DNA of 48,386 bases from DAOPJM01 sp035399665 (GCA_035399665.1 DAOPJM010000012.1:1-48386), one strand, 5' to 3'; positions 7,680-16,018 are shown, counted from the stretch's first letter. Numbers and translations are program-made. The notes: generated from the letters alone by a model not told the origin.

Positions 7680-8893
7680 AAAAGTCGGCTCTGATCCTTG
7701 CCCTTATTGTCCTGCTCATGAGCCTCGGCTGCGGCACTCAAGGCGGCTCCGCAGTGCAGGAACCCACGATTGCGCCCGCCGCCGAAACCACCGCTCCCGA
7801 ACGCGTGGAAATAGTCGTGGAGAAGGTCACGCCCTCGCCCGAACCTACGGCGGAGCCTACTCCGTCGCCCTCCGAGATCCCCTATGTTACCTTGGAGGGG
7901 CAGACCCTGCGCTGTGATGCCGTTTCGCTCATGCTCACCGACAAGGCTTCTCTGTCCGAGCTGGACAAGTTTCCGCTTCTTGAATCCGTCAATCTCATGT
8001 CCCTGCACCTTGAGCTGTCCGAGATGCGTCAGCTCTGCGCGGATTACCCCAAGCTTGCGTTCGCTTTCAGCTTTACCGCCTTTGGTATAGAGCTGAACGC
8101 CGAGACGACATACATCGATATTCATGGCACAGCTCTCACCTCGCCCGACAGTGTGATGGAGATACTGCCCTATCTGCCCGCCCTTGAGAAGATGGATATG
8201 CGCAGGTGCGGTCTTGCGAACGAGCAGATGGAGACGCTCTGCACGGCCTACCCCGCCGTCAAGTTCGTGTGGGAGGTCAAGATGGGCGATCACGTCCTGA
8301 GAACCGACCTTGTCGGCTTCTCTACCAAGAACCCAAGCAAGTATTACAACGACAGCTCCTCAGAGGAGTATATCGAGCGCGTGAAGAACACGCGGCGGCT
8401 CTATGACGAGGACATACAGGTGTTGAAGTACTGCACCGACCTTGTCGCCCTTGACCTTGGGCATAACTACATAAGCGACCTCTCCGTGTTGGAGAACCTG
8501 CCGAAGCTGCAAATACTGATACTCGCGGACAACAAGCTTGTCGATATATCCGTACTGTCAAAGCTTAAGGAGCTTGTCTATGTGGAGATTTTCATGAATC
8601 TCATCGTGGATCTTTCTCCGCTTGAGGGGCATGAGCATATGCTTGACCTCAATTTCTGTCATAATAAGGTCGTCGATTTGACCCCGCTTTACGGTCTTGG
8701 CACGCTGGAGCGCGTTTGGTGCGCCGACAACGAGTTCAAGAAGGCGGACGGCGACGCGCTTCAGGGCGCCCTTCCCGAGTGTGACGTCAACTATACCACG
8801 CCCGACGACACCGCCGACGGCTGGCGCGAGCATGAACGCTACACCTGGATGCGCGAGTACTTCGCGGACAACAGCCCCTATAACCCAAGCTAA
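7676..8893 (+). CDS. Leucine-rich-repeat lipoprotein
   Basis: A 405-residue predicted lipoprotein: MKKSALILALIVLLMSLGCG gives a signal peptide and lipobox Cys19. A Glu/Pro/Thr/Ser linker (about residues 30-65, with PEPTAEPTPSPSEIP) follows, then repeat regions. Between about residues 245 and 365 several LRR units fit the LxxLxLxxNxIxDLSxL pattern (LVALDLGHNYISDLSVL, LQILILADNKLVDISVL, MLDLNFCHNKVVDLTPL). Earlier segments look like degenerate LRRs (LESVNLMSLHLELSEMRQL). LRRs are binding surfaces, so it may tether or recognise a partner for the two deacetylases. Its ATG overlaps the upstream stop (ATGA), with AAGGAGG upstream. ATG 7676 is chosen because the signal peptide starts there. Confidence 0.85.
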   Translation: MKKSALILALIVLLMSLGCGTQGGSAVQEPTIAPAAETTAPERVEIVVEKVTPSPEPTAEPTPSPSEIPYVTLEGQTLRCDAVSLMLTDKASLSELDKFPLLESVNLMSLHLELSEMRQLCADYPKLAFAFSFTAFGIELNAETTYIDIHGTALTSPDSVMEILPYLPALEKMDMRRCGLANEQMETLCTAYPAVKFVWEVKMGDHVLRTDLVGFSTKNPSKYYNDSSSEEYIERVKNTRRLYDEDIQVLKYCTDLVALDLGHNYISDLSVLENLPKLQILILADNKLVDISVLSKLKELVYVEIFMNLIVDLSPLEGHEHMLDLNFCHNKVVDLTPLYGLGTLERVWCADNEFKKADGDALQGALPECDVNYTTPDDTADGWREHERYTWMREYFADNSPYNPS

Positions 8894-8966
8894 CGGAGGA
8901 GCGGCCAAGGCAGTTCGCAAGACTGATAAGTGATGCCGCTATAACCCAAGCTAACGGAGGAGCGGC
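8878..8966 (+). repeat. 28-bp direct repeat across the LRR gene's stop codon
   Basis: Identical 28-bp copies at 8878-8905 and 8939-8966, 61 bp apart. The first holds the last codons and TAA of the LRR gene plus a GGAGGAGCGG sequence; the second is a displaced copy in non-coding DNA. Confidence 0.9.
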
Positions 8967-9195
8967 GCCATTCACCGCAAGCCTCTTTCAAGATCCTTCG
9001 GAGCATGGCTCCTCAGGATGACAGCGGTGGTTTGTCCCCTGCACATTCGCCCTATGACTTGATTATTTCACCAACCCACCCCCATTGTCATCCTGAGCTA
9101 CAAGCGAAGGATCTTGCCCAAAGCTCAACTGTCAACCCCCGCTCCCCCGCGCGACAATCACTAAAAATGTAGGCGCGAGCTGTGTTCGCCCGCCC
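8967..9195. repeat. Pair of interspersed repeats in opposite orientation
   Basis: This fills most of the 8894-9311 gene-free stretch. CAAGATCCTTCG...CTCAGGATGAC occurs at 8988-9020 and its reverse-complement form GTCATCCTGAG...CGAAGGATCTTG at 9089-9120. A hairpin-like GGCGCGAGC/GTTCGCCCGCC lies at 9172-9194 and resembles the scpB terminator at 40006-40030. No open reading frame with a credible start is seen. Confidence 0.75.
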
Positions 9196-9247
9196 CTTCT
9201 CAAGACGCACGTTTGCCGCCCGCCCTCGTGCGTTTTTGGCGTTTTGC

Positions 9248-9276
9248 TTGACTATGGCAATGCGTTGTGATATATT
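9248..9276 (+). promoter_or_regulatory. Predicted promoter of the Lgt-family gene
   Basis: TTGACT (9248-9253), 17 nt, TATATT (9271-9276) with an upstream TG (extended -10). Transcription should begin near 9283, which rules out the longer reading-frame start at 9267. Confidence 0.75.
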
Positions 9277-9311
9277 ACATCAGACTTTATCGTTTTTGGG
9301 AGGTGGATTCT

Positions 9312-10190
9312 TTGCATCCTACTTTTGACCTTGGATTCATACAGATTCCCGCCATGGGAATATGCATATTGATAGGAACTATCTTTGGGCTGGCGCTGCT
9401 TTTCTTCATCCGCAAGTACAGCTACCTTTCCCGCGACAACATCCTGGACTCGCTGCTTTGGGCGGTGCTCTTAGGGTTTGTGGGCATGAAGATACTCTAC
9501 TGGATCACTGAGCCGCAAATACTTGTCGATACCTTCACGGATTTCACCTTCAAAAAGCTCTACCATCTCATCTCGGAGGGCATGGTCTTTTACGGCGGTC
9601 TTTTGGGCGGCATACTTGGACTGGTCTTTTGCTCGCTCAAAACCAAGAAGCGCTTCTTCGCATACAGCGACCTGCTCGCTCCTTGCTTCTGCCTTGCCCA
9701 TGCCGGCGGGCGCATCGGCTGCCTGATGGCGGGCTGCTGCTACGGCATGGAGTACGATGGGGCCTGTCATATCGTCCTAAGCGGCGTATCGCGTTTCCCC
9801 TCGCCCTTGGCGGAGTTCATCCTGCTTATCGGTATGTCCGTCACCCTCACCCTGATACTGCGCAAGAGCCGTCACAGCGGCACGGTCACGGCGTTTTACC
9901 TGATAATTTACAGCGTTGGACGCTTCATACTGGAGTTCTTCCGCGGAGACGCCGAGCGCGGGTTCGTGGGCGCGTTGTCCACCTCGCAGTTCATCAGCAT
10001 CTTCATCCTGCTCGCGGGTCTTGTAATCCTTTGGATAAGCCGCAAACAGCCCTCCGATAAGCCGCTTCCCGCCGAGGCGGAAACGGTCGTGAACGATAAG
10101 GAACTGCCCCAAGCCGAAACCGCCGACTCAGCGCCCGACGCCGAAGCCGACAATACAGACGCAACTACTCGCGAAAGCGATAATAAATAA
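9312..10190 (+). CDS. Prolipoprotein diacylglyceryl transferase family protein
   Basis: A polytopic membrane protein of about 292 residues of the Lgt family, which transfers diacylglycerol from phosphatidylglycerol to the lipobox cysteine of prelipoproteins. Visible are SEGMVFYGGLLGG and GGRIGCLMAGCCYG, which aligns with the Lgt signature; the GN..NGE residues of classical Lgt are replaced by GC..AGCC. EFFRGDAERG is near the end, followed by a long acidic cytoplasmic tail absent from typical Lgt. TTG 9312 is preferred because GGGAGGTGG lies just upstream and the promoter excludes the start at 9267; GTG 9303 is less likely. proS follows at 10 nt. Whether it is the housekeeping Lgt or a variant is open, since a paralog occurs at 15229-16002. 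Confidence 0.82.
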   Translation: MHPTFDLGFIQIPAMGICILIGTIFGLALLFFIRKYSYLSRDNILDSLLWAVLLGFVGMKILYWITEPQILVDTFTDFTFKKLYHLISEGMVFYGGLLGGILGLVFCSLKTKKRFFAYSDLLAPCFCLAHAGGRIGCLMAGCCYGMEYDGACHIVLSGVSRFPSPLAEFILLIGMSVTLTLILRKSRHSGTVTAFYLIIYSVGRFILEFFRGDAERGFVGALSTSQFISIFILLAGLVILWISRKQPSDKPLPAEAETVVNDKELPQAETADSAPDAEADNTDATTRESDNK

Positions 10191-10200
10191 GAGGGAAGCT

Positions 10201-11937
10201 ATGAAAGTAAGTCAACTGTTGGGCGAACGCTACAAGGAGCGTTCCTTTGACATCGAAAGTCAGAACCTGATGACCCGCGGCGGGTACATCAAGCAGGTCG
10301 GCAACGGCATCTATTCGCTGTTCACGCCGGCCAAACGGATTCAGAACAAGCTTGAAGCCATCATCCGTCAGGAGATGGACGCGATAGACGGGCAGGAGGT
10401 TCTGTTCCCCGTGTGTATGCCGGCGTCGCTGTGGCAGCTTTCGGGCCGCTTTGACAGCGTGGGCAAGGAGCTTGTGCGCTTAAAGGATCGTTCCGGCGCG
10501 GACATGGTTCTTGGCATGACCCATGAGGAAGCCGCCGTACACATGGCGATGAACACGGCCGGCACTTACCAGAAGTACCCCTTTATGATTTATCAGATTC
10601 AAACCAAGTTCCGCGATGAACCCCGCGCAAGGGGCGGTCTTATCCGCGTCCGCGAGTTCACCATGAAGGACGCCTATTCTTTCCACCTCACTCAGGAGGA
10701 CTTGGAGGCCTATTACGATCGCTGCTATCGCGCTTATGAGCGCATATTCGCCCGTGTGGGCATTCCCGAAGTCATAGCGGTCAAGTCCGATTCGGGCATG
10801 ATGGGCGGCAAGGTCAGCCACGAGTTCATGCTTTTGACGGGCATAGGCGAGGACACCATAGTCACCTGCCCCGATTGCGGCTATCGCTCCAACATGGAAG
10901 CCGCCGACAGCATAATCGAGAACGAGTCTCCCGCCGAAATGGAGGAGCTGCGCTTGGTCGAGACCTTCGAAAACGAGACCATTGAGGAGGTCGCAAGCTT
11001 CCTTGGCGTTCCTCAAAGCAGCCTGATGAAGGCCGTGGTCTATCAGCGCAACACGGATGACAGCTATGTGGTAGTGTTCATCAGAGGCGATTTGGAGCTG
11101 AACGAGACAAAGCTTACCAACTATCTGCGCTGCGAGGTGCATCCCGCCCTTGAAACCGAGAACGCGGGTCTCACCGCCGGCAGCATAGGCCCCGTGGAGC
11201 TTAAAACCAACGCAACGGTGTTGTTTGACCGCTCGCTCATCGGCGGCGGCAACTGGGTTTGCGGCGCCAACCGCAAGGGCTATCACCGCAGAGGACTGAA
11301 TATTGAACGCGATCTTGGCAGCTTGGAGTATATCGACCTTGCCAAAGCCGTTCACGGCGGCATCTGCCCCGTTTGCAAAAAGCACAGCTTGCAGCTTTCC
11401 AACGGCGTCGAGGTCGGCAACATCTTCCAGCTTGGCACAAGGTATTCCGAGAAGATGGGTTTGCAGTACGACGCCGCCGACGGCACGCGCAAGAATCCCA
11501 TCATGGGCTGCTACGGCATAGGCGTGGGCAGGCTTATGGCCTCCGTCTGCGAAGCAAAGCATGACGACTACGGCCCCATTTGGCCTGTCTCCATCGCGCC
11601 TTGGACGGTAGAAATCTGCGCGCTGCGCGCCGATAAGACCGAGGTTCGCGCCACCGCCGACAAGCTCTACTCCGACCTTACCGCGCTCGGCATCGACGTG
11701 CTGTTTGACGACAGAGCGGTTTCGGCGGGCTTTATGTTCTCCGACGCCGACCTTTTGGGCGCGCCCGTTCGTGTTGTAATCAGTCCCAAGACTGTCGGCA
11801 AGGACATGGTCGAGCTTGTCACCCGCGACAAGAGCGTAAAACGCGACGTCACCATCGAGACCGCCGCCGCCGAGATACAGGCGATTATCGCCGAGCTGAA
11901 CGACAGACTGAACGCCAAGGTTCCCGCATCGCTGTAA
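10201..11937 (+). CDS. proS: Prolyl-tRNA synthetase
   Basis: Charges tRNA(Pro) with proline in the cytosol. The 578-residue length and domain order are those of the bacterial (long, editing) type. The class II catalytic core has motif 2 KFRDEPRARGGLIRVREF at about residues 138-155. An inserted editing domain (INS, about 225-400) with LGVPQSSLMKAVVY hydrolyses mischarged Ala-tRNA(Pro). Motif 3 is GCYGIGVGRLMAS at about 438-450, and an anticodon-binding domain follows (about 475-570). GAGGGAAGCT precedes the ATG. It is 10 nt after the Lgt-family gene and probably cotranscribed. No T-box fits in the 10-nt gap or in the 35 nt between promoter and Lgt start. Confidence 0.96.
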   Translation: MKVSQLLGERYKERSFDIESQNLMTRGGYIKQVGNGIYSLFTPAKRIQNKLEAIIRQEMDAIDGQEVLFPVCMPASLWQLSGRFDSVGKELVRLKDRSGADMVLGMTHEEAAVHMAMNTAGTYQKYPFMIYQIQTKFRDEPRARGGLIRVREFTMKDAYSFHLTQEDLEAYYDRCYRAYERIFARVGIPEVIAVKSDSGMMGGKVSHEFMLLTGIGEDTIVTCPDCGYRSNMEAADSIIENESPAEMEELRLVETFENETIEEVASFLGVPQSSLMKAVVYQRNTDDSYVVVFIRGDLELNETKLTNYLRCEVHPALETENAGLTAGSIGPVELKTNATVLFDRSLIGGGNWVCGANRKGYHRRGLNIERDLGSLEYIDLAKAVHGGICPVCKKHSLQLSNGVEVGNIFQLGTRYSEKMGLQYDAADGTRKNPIMGCYGIGVGRLMASVCEAKHDDYGPIWPVSIAPWTVEICALRADKTEVRATADKLYSDLTALGIDVLFDDRAVSAGFMFSDADLLGAPVRVVISPKTVGKDMVELVTRDKSVKRDVTIETAAAEIQAIIAELNDRLNAKVPASL

Positions 11938-11962
11938 TCAAAAAATACACTTGTTTATACTT

Positions 11963-11998
11963 CGGAACGGACAAACGCTTTGCCCGTTCCGTTTGTTT
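11963..11998 (+). terminator. Rho-independent terminator after proS
   Basis: CGGAACGG (11963-11970) pairs with CCGTTCCG (11984-11991), followed by TTTGTTT. Confidence 0.8.
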
Positions 11999-12016
11999 AT
12001 GGGGAAATGCTCAATG

Positions 12017-12057
12017 CGGCGCGGGCGGCAAAGCCCCGCTGTCATCCTGAGGAGCAA
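12017..12057. repeat. Truncated interspersed repeat at a gap edge
   Basis: CCCCGCTGTCATCCTGAGGAGC-type sequence identical in form to repeats elsewhere (for example 19044-19066 and 34384-34402) runs directly into the N gap. Confidence 0.75.
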
Positions 12058-12157
12058 NNNNNNNNNNNNNNNNNNNNNNNNNNNNNNNNNNNNNNNNNNN
12101 NNNNNNNNNNNNNNNNNNNNNNNNNNNNNNNNNNNNNNNNNNNNNNNNNNNNNNNNN
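12058..12157. other. Assembly gap of 100 N
   Basis: Scaffold gap of a fixed 100 N; the true length is unknown. Its left edge is inside an interspersed repeat. Confidence 0.99.
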
Positions 12158-12178
12158 GTATTCGCTAATCCTTCAGAC

Positions 12179-13259
12179 CTACTCCACGCTGTAACACCAG
12201 TTGGTGAAGTCACGCAGTATCATTATGTAGTCCCAATAGTTGATCACACCATCGCCGTTGACGTCGAAGTACTCCTTCGCCCCGACTTTGGGGGTAGTTC
12301 TCCTCAAGGAACTCCGCAAACCAAAGCACATCCTTGTAGTTTACCCTGCCGTCTCCATTGAGGTCAAACTCCATGACGTCGCCCACATGCACCTTGCGCA
12401 GTATGACCTTCCAAAGATAGACCACGTCGAGCATATTGACCTGTCCGTCGCCATTTAAGTCACCCTTCAAATTCTCCTCGGAGAACTGAACCTCGATGGT
12501 ATGCCCTTCCGTCACGTCCTCGAAGGTGTAGCTTTCCACAACGCCCACGCTCTGCCCGTCAACTATGACGTCCAGTATGCTTCCACCCGCGTCGGGTGTG
12601 ATGGCATAGGTCATATCCTCGCCGTCAAGCACATAGCTCTCGCCCGCGGGGGTTATCTGCCCGTTACCCGTGCAGCTTGCGGTAATGGAGCGGACTATGA
12701 ACCTGCCGCGCGCGGAATAGTAAGTGATGTAATCTGGTACATTATCACCCGATTCTTGCTCGGTTGTGTTTCCTCCGACACGATAGTAATAGACCACGTC
12801 CGGTTCGATATCGCTGAGCGATACCGTGTAATCGTTGCTTGTCAAAGCGCCGTCTTCCGAAAACTCATCATAAACGTCCGCGGGGGATATCGGCACAGAC
12901 GATAGACTTGCGGTTTCGGAAAATACATAATCGGAGTCGTTGATGACCGCCAGCTCCTCACCAGATTCGCCATAGAAGTTAAGTATTTCATTGACCTGAT
13001 AATTACTCGGCGGGTTGCTGCTGTCGTACTCTAACTCCTCTTCATCGGTCGAATACAAGACAAAGGTGTTCGTAACCTCGATACTCACAACTTCGGCATT
13101 ACTGACGGTTGTGTGTGAATCAACCGCAAAGGCAAAGGTGATGTTAACATCCGTACCATCGGTGGTTACTCTGGGCGTATACGCCACGTGCATGCAGCCT
13201 GAAAACATCAGGATTGTCATGCACAGGCATAAGCCAAAAGCAAGAAAACGTTTCTTCAT
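12179..13259 (-). CDS. Dockerin-type lipoprotein with an apparent frameshift
   Basis: A predicted lipoprotein (signal peptide ending FSGC, Cys22). It has an N-terminal region of unknown fold, a divergent InlB-type B-repeat (about residues 195-262, ending VTEGHTIEVQF), and type I dockerin repeats DLNGDGQVNMLDVVYL and DLNGDGRVNYKDVLWF. The open frame then runs into an Arg-rich tail that ends within the gap region. Shifting frame by one base at the G5 run at 12290-12294 restores a third repeat (EYFDVNGDGVINYWDYIMIL) and a natural stop at 12179-12181. A sequencing indel or real mutation is therefore likely. Dockerins bind cohesins or calcium at the cell surface. AGGAGG precedes the ATG at 13259. 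Confidence 0.78.
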
Positions 13260-13388
13260 AGCATTCCTCCTAAATCAATTTTGCGCGGAGACCCTTCACC
13301 ACGCGTTACTTACCTAATTATATTTGCACCCTATAAATATGAAAGCAAGTGATTTTTGGAATTTTCACATTTTAGTTAACACTTTACT

Positions 13389-13422
13389 ATAAAAAGACCG
13401 CGCTCTTGTCTCCAAAGCGCGG
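13389..13422 (-). terminator. Terminator after the serpin gene
   Basis: CCGCGCT (13398-13404) pairs with AGCGCGG (13416-13422). On the minus strand it is followed by TCTTTTT. The 184-nt gap between the dockerin and serpin genes otherwise holds only the dockerin gene's leader; a TATAAT on the minus strand at 13317-13322 is a possible -10 box. Confidence 0.8.
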
Positions 13423-13443
13423 CCTATCCTGTATAATTATCAC

Positions 13444-15138
13444 TTATCCGACGTTATTTACCACACCCACGAATATCACGTTGCCGTCATAGTCAGTTAT
13501 CGCATAAAGGAAAGGTCTGTCAAGCGTTACGGTAAGCTCCTTCAAGCCCTCAAGCGCGGTGGTGGCTCGATTGATAACCGCGGTATACGCCGCCGCCTCA
13601 ACGCCCTTTTCGTCTACCGCGATATGCGTCTCCTGCAAAATAGCATCGATGTAGGAGGCGACGTCGCACATATTGGAGAAGTCTGCGTCATCGGAGGACA
13701 ACGCCTTGGTCAAAAGCCCGTTCCGTCGGAGCAGCTCGTCAAAGTAAAGCTTGCTGTTGAAGCTGAACTTGGGCATATTGAGCGTAAGCCGATACTGCTG
13801 CGCGAAGCCCTCGCTCAGAATCGTTTTCAGCGCGCCCTCGTCGTTCAAAAGCTCCGCCAGGCTCACGCCCTCGTCGGGCAGCACAAGCTCCATCTGCCCC
13901 ACGCCTATGATGGGCAGGGTCACCTTCGTATAACCGTCGCATACCGCCGCAAGGGTAATCTCACCGCGGGACATGAACTCCGCGCTGCTGTCGCCGTTTG
14001 CCCCGTGGAAGGGCGCTGTATAGCCCGCGCTCTTGTCAAATTCGCCTGCCCATGAGCCGTTTAGATATATGGTGTTGATAAGCACGGTGAGAATAGGCGG
14101 GGTAAGCTCCAATGAAGGCTCTATCGTACCGCCGGTGTTGGCGACTATCCATTCCTTGATGCGCTTCTCCGTGTTGGCGTCCTCAAAGTCAACAACCTCC
14201 GCTGCCGCGCCATAGCACTCCTCCATCGCCGCAAGGAAGTCCTTGGAATAGCTGACCTTGCCGCCATTGAAGCTCTCTGTGAGCCAAATGGAGTTCGCTA
14301 TGGACAGCTTGCCCGTCTCGTCGTCAAGGCTCAGGCTCTCTATAAGCTCGGCGCAATAGGCGTTCAGGCTCTCCGCGTCCTTGCCGCCCAGCAGCGCGAG
14401 CATCTCGGTCAGGGTGTCGCCGTCCGCGCCGTTTGCCGCCATGCACAAGGCATAGTAAAGGGACAGGGGCGAAACGTTCAGGTTGCCGCTCTCGCCGTTT
14501 AGGGTTATGTAAGCCATAAGTGAGGCGAAGTCCGCGTAATCCTCAACCTTGACCTCGACCTTGGGTTCAGTCTCTCCGATAGGTTCGGCGGGATCGACAA
14601 TAAGACCCTCATCGTCACTGCGGTTGACCGCGAAGTAGTATGAGACGGCGTTGTCATAGCCGTTGTCGTAGTGTATGCAGACCTCGACCGCGTAGCCCGA
14701 CCCGCCCTCAGGCAGCAGGATGGTAAGTCCCTCGTACTCCAAAGCCTCCTCCGTGGGTTCGCCAAAGCCCATGCGCCATGCCTTGGCGTGGACTATCTCG
14801 CCCTCGGTGACAAGCGTAACAAAGCCGCTGTGGTTTGTGATGTTGGGCAGGTCTTTGTAGACGGAAGCGTCATAGGGCGCGGCGGCGTCGGCCATCGTGC
14901 TGACGGTCTTTTGCGGATCATTGGGGTCGGCATAAGACCAGCTGTACCCGCCCACCATGGCCGTAAACGCGGCCGCCGCTTCGTCCAAGGTATAGCTCAA
15001 GCCGAGCGCGGGTATCTCAAAAGGGGTTTCCTGTTCAGGCTCCTTCGCGGCGTCGCCCAAGGGAGCGCCCTCGCCGGTGCAGCCCACGGCGGCAAAGGCC
15101 ACGGTAAGCGCCAATATCAATGCGAACAATTTCTTCAT
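13444..15138 (-). CDS. Serpin lipoprotein with an extra N-terminal domain
   Basis: A 564-residue predicted lipoprotein (lipobox AVGC, Cys20). Residues about 60-172 form an unrecognised, probably beta-rich domain starting MVGGYSWSYAD. Residues about 200-564 are a complete serpin fold: NVSPLSLYYALCMAANGA, then NTIYLNGSWAGEF. The hinge DEKGVEAAAYTAV (about 509-521) has the small residues expected of an inhibitory serpin apart from Tyr at P9. The C-terminal signature is LDRPFLYAITD. By counting from the hinge Gly at P15, P1 falls near Thr in NRATTALEG, so target protease class cannot be read safely. The role is inferred as protection against host or competitor proteases. AAGGAGAACGAC precedes ATG 15138, so the upstream in-frame extension is rejected. 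Confidence 0.88.
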   Translation of the reverse strand: MKKLFALILALTVAFAAVGCTGEGAPLGDAAKEPEQETPFEIPALGLSYTLDEAAAAFTAMVGGYSWSYADPNDPQKTVSTMADAAAPYDASVYKDLPNITNHSGFVTLVTEGEIVHAKAWRMGFGEPTEEALEYEGLTILLPEGGSGYAVEVCIHYDNGYDNAVSYYFAVNRSDDEGLIVDPAEPIGETEPKVEVKVEDYADFASLMAYITLNGESGNLNVSPLSLYYALCMAANGADGDTLTEMLALLGGKDAESLNAYCAELIESLSLDDETGKLSIANSIWLTESFNGGKVSYSKDFLAAMEECYGAAAEVVDFEDANTEKRIKEWIVANTGGTIEPSLELTPPILTVLINTIYLNGSWAGEFDKSAGYTAPFHGANGDSSAEFMSRGEITLAAVCDGYTKVTLPIIGVGQMELVLPDEGVSLAELLNDEGALKTILSEGFAQQYRLTLNMPKFSFNSKLYFDELLRRNGLLTKALSSDDADFSNMCDVASYIDAILQETHIAVDEKGVEAAAYTAVINRATTALEGLKELTVTLDRPFLYAITDYDGNVIFVGVVNNVG

Positions 15139-15228
15139 GTCGTTCTCCTTTCGAACGGGGCTCACCCGCTCTCCTTCAAAGATAACACCTCGCCAAAGCC
15201 CGAAAGGTTGCAAAATAGTGCGGTATAA

Positions 15229-16002
15229 TTATGCTGTGGGCTTATTTCGCGCCCTGCGTTTCCAATATAACAAAACGAAATATACGCCTACGCCTATGAG
15301 TATGCCCATAGCGACAAGCTGCGAGAACGAGAACGGCCCAAGCCCGCCCCGCACGGCGTCCCCGCGCCAAAATTCTATTGTGAAGCGGAATGCAGAGTAG
15401 CTCACAAGGTATATTGCCGTCAAGTGACGGCGAGCCTTTTTAAGGCGCGGCACGACAGGGTTCAAAAAGATGAACAGCAGCACCCCAAACAGAATGAAGT
15501 TGAAGGCGGATTCGATGAGCTGCACGGGTATCCTGTGCTCATGGAAGGCGGCGAAAACCCCACACTGCGATTCCACGCCGTAGCAGCAGCCCGCAAGATA
15601 GCAGCCGATGCGGGCAAAGCCGTGAAACAACGGGGTCGTGACCGCGACTATCGCCCACGCGGGTTTGGTTTTGTTGAGATAGCGCGGGAGCAAAAACGCG
15701 AGCGAAGCGTAATAGCCGAGCAGCCCGCCGTAGAATACTATACCTGAGCTGTTGAACAGGTCCACCAAGGGCTTACCCTGCCGCAGCAGATAGCTTGCGT
15801 ATGAGATGATGCCGAAGAACTTCGCTCCTATGAGCAGCCCTACAAGGGAAACCATCATGCAGGGCATGATTATCTGCCATGGCTGCTTGGATTTTTTACA
15901 CAGCAGGAAGGCGGCGACAAAAACCGCCAGTATCCCAAGCGCGCTTAGGTTCTGGTAGTTCAACACATATTTCATCATAAACGAAGCGAATTCACTTTGC
16001 AT
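15229..16002 (-). CDS. Second Lgt-family membrane protein
   Basis: A 257-residue polytopic protein, distantly paralogous to the one at 9312. It shares SGIVFYGGLLGY, ARIGCYLAGCCYG, EFWRGDAVRGG and FSFSQLVA, and it lacks the long acidic tail. Lgt-family members attach diacylglycerol to lipobox cysteines, but both copies here have the GC..AGCC variant of the signature, so the substrate is uncertain. No Shine-Dalgarno sequence precedes ATG 16002, and an extended -10 TGGTATACT ends only 7 nt upstream, suggesting a leaderless message; alternatively translation starts at the ATG pair at 15978. The serpin lipoprotein gene lies 90 nt downstream on the same strand, and its own product is a lipoprotein. 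Confidence 0.75.
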   Translation of the reverse strand: MQSEFASFMMKYVLNYQNLSALGILAVFVAAFLLCKKSKQPWQIIMPCMMVSLVGLLIGAKFFGIISYASYLLRQGKPLVDLFNSSGIVFYGGLLGYYASLAFLLPRYLNKTKPAWAIVAVTTPLFHGFARIGCYLAGCCYGVESQCGVFAAFHEHRIPVQLIESAFNFILFGVLLFIFLNPVVPRLKKARRHLTAIYLVSYSAFRFTIEFWRGDAVRGGLGPFSFSQLVAMGILIGVGVYFVLLYWKRRARNKPTA

Positions 16003-16009
16003 GAGAGGA

Positions 16010-16018
16010 AGTATACCA
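16010..16018 (-). promoter_or_regulatory. Extended -10 box next to the Lgt-like start
   Basis: Minus-strand TGGTATACT; the hexamer TATACT is at 16010-16015, 7 nt from ATG 16002. The -35 region (TAGCAA near 16033-16038) is weak. Confidence 0.55.

Noticed and set aside
7406..8293. Minus-strand open frame with a repeated Val/Gly/Arg-rich end
   Set aside because: The repeat is just the complement of the TPTRTD array; no independent coding evidence.
8967..9125. Insertion sequence or transposon
   Set aside because: No transposase gene here or elsewhere in the window; only short non-coding modules are seen.
10480..11562. Minus-strand open frame of 360 codons inside proS
   Set aside because: Antisense shadow of a high-GC housekeeping gene with no recognisable protein.
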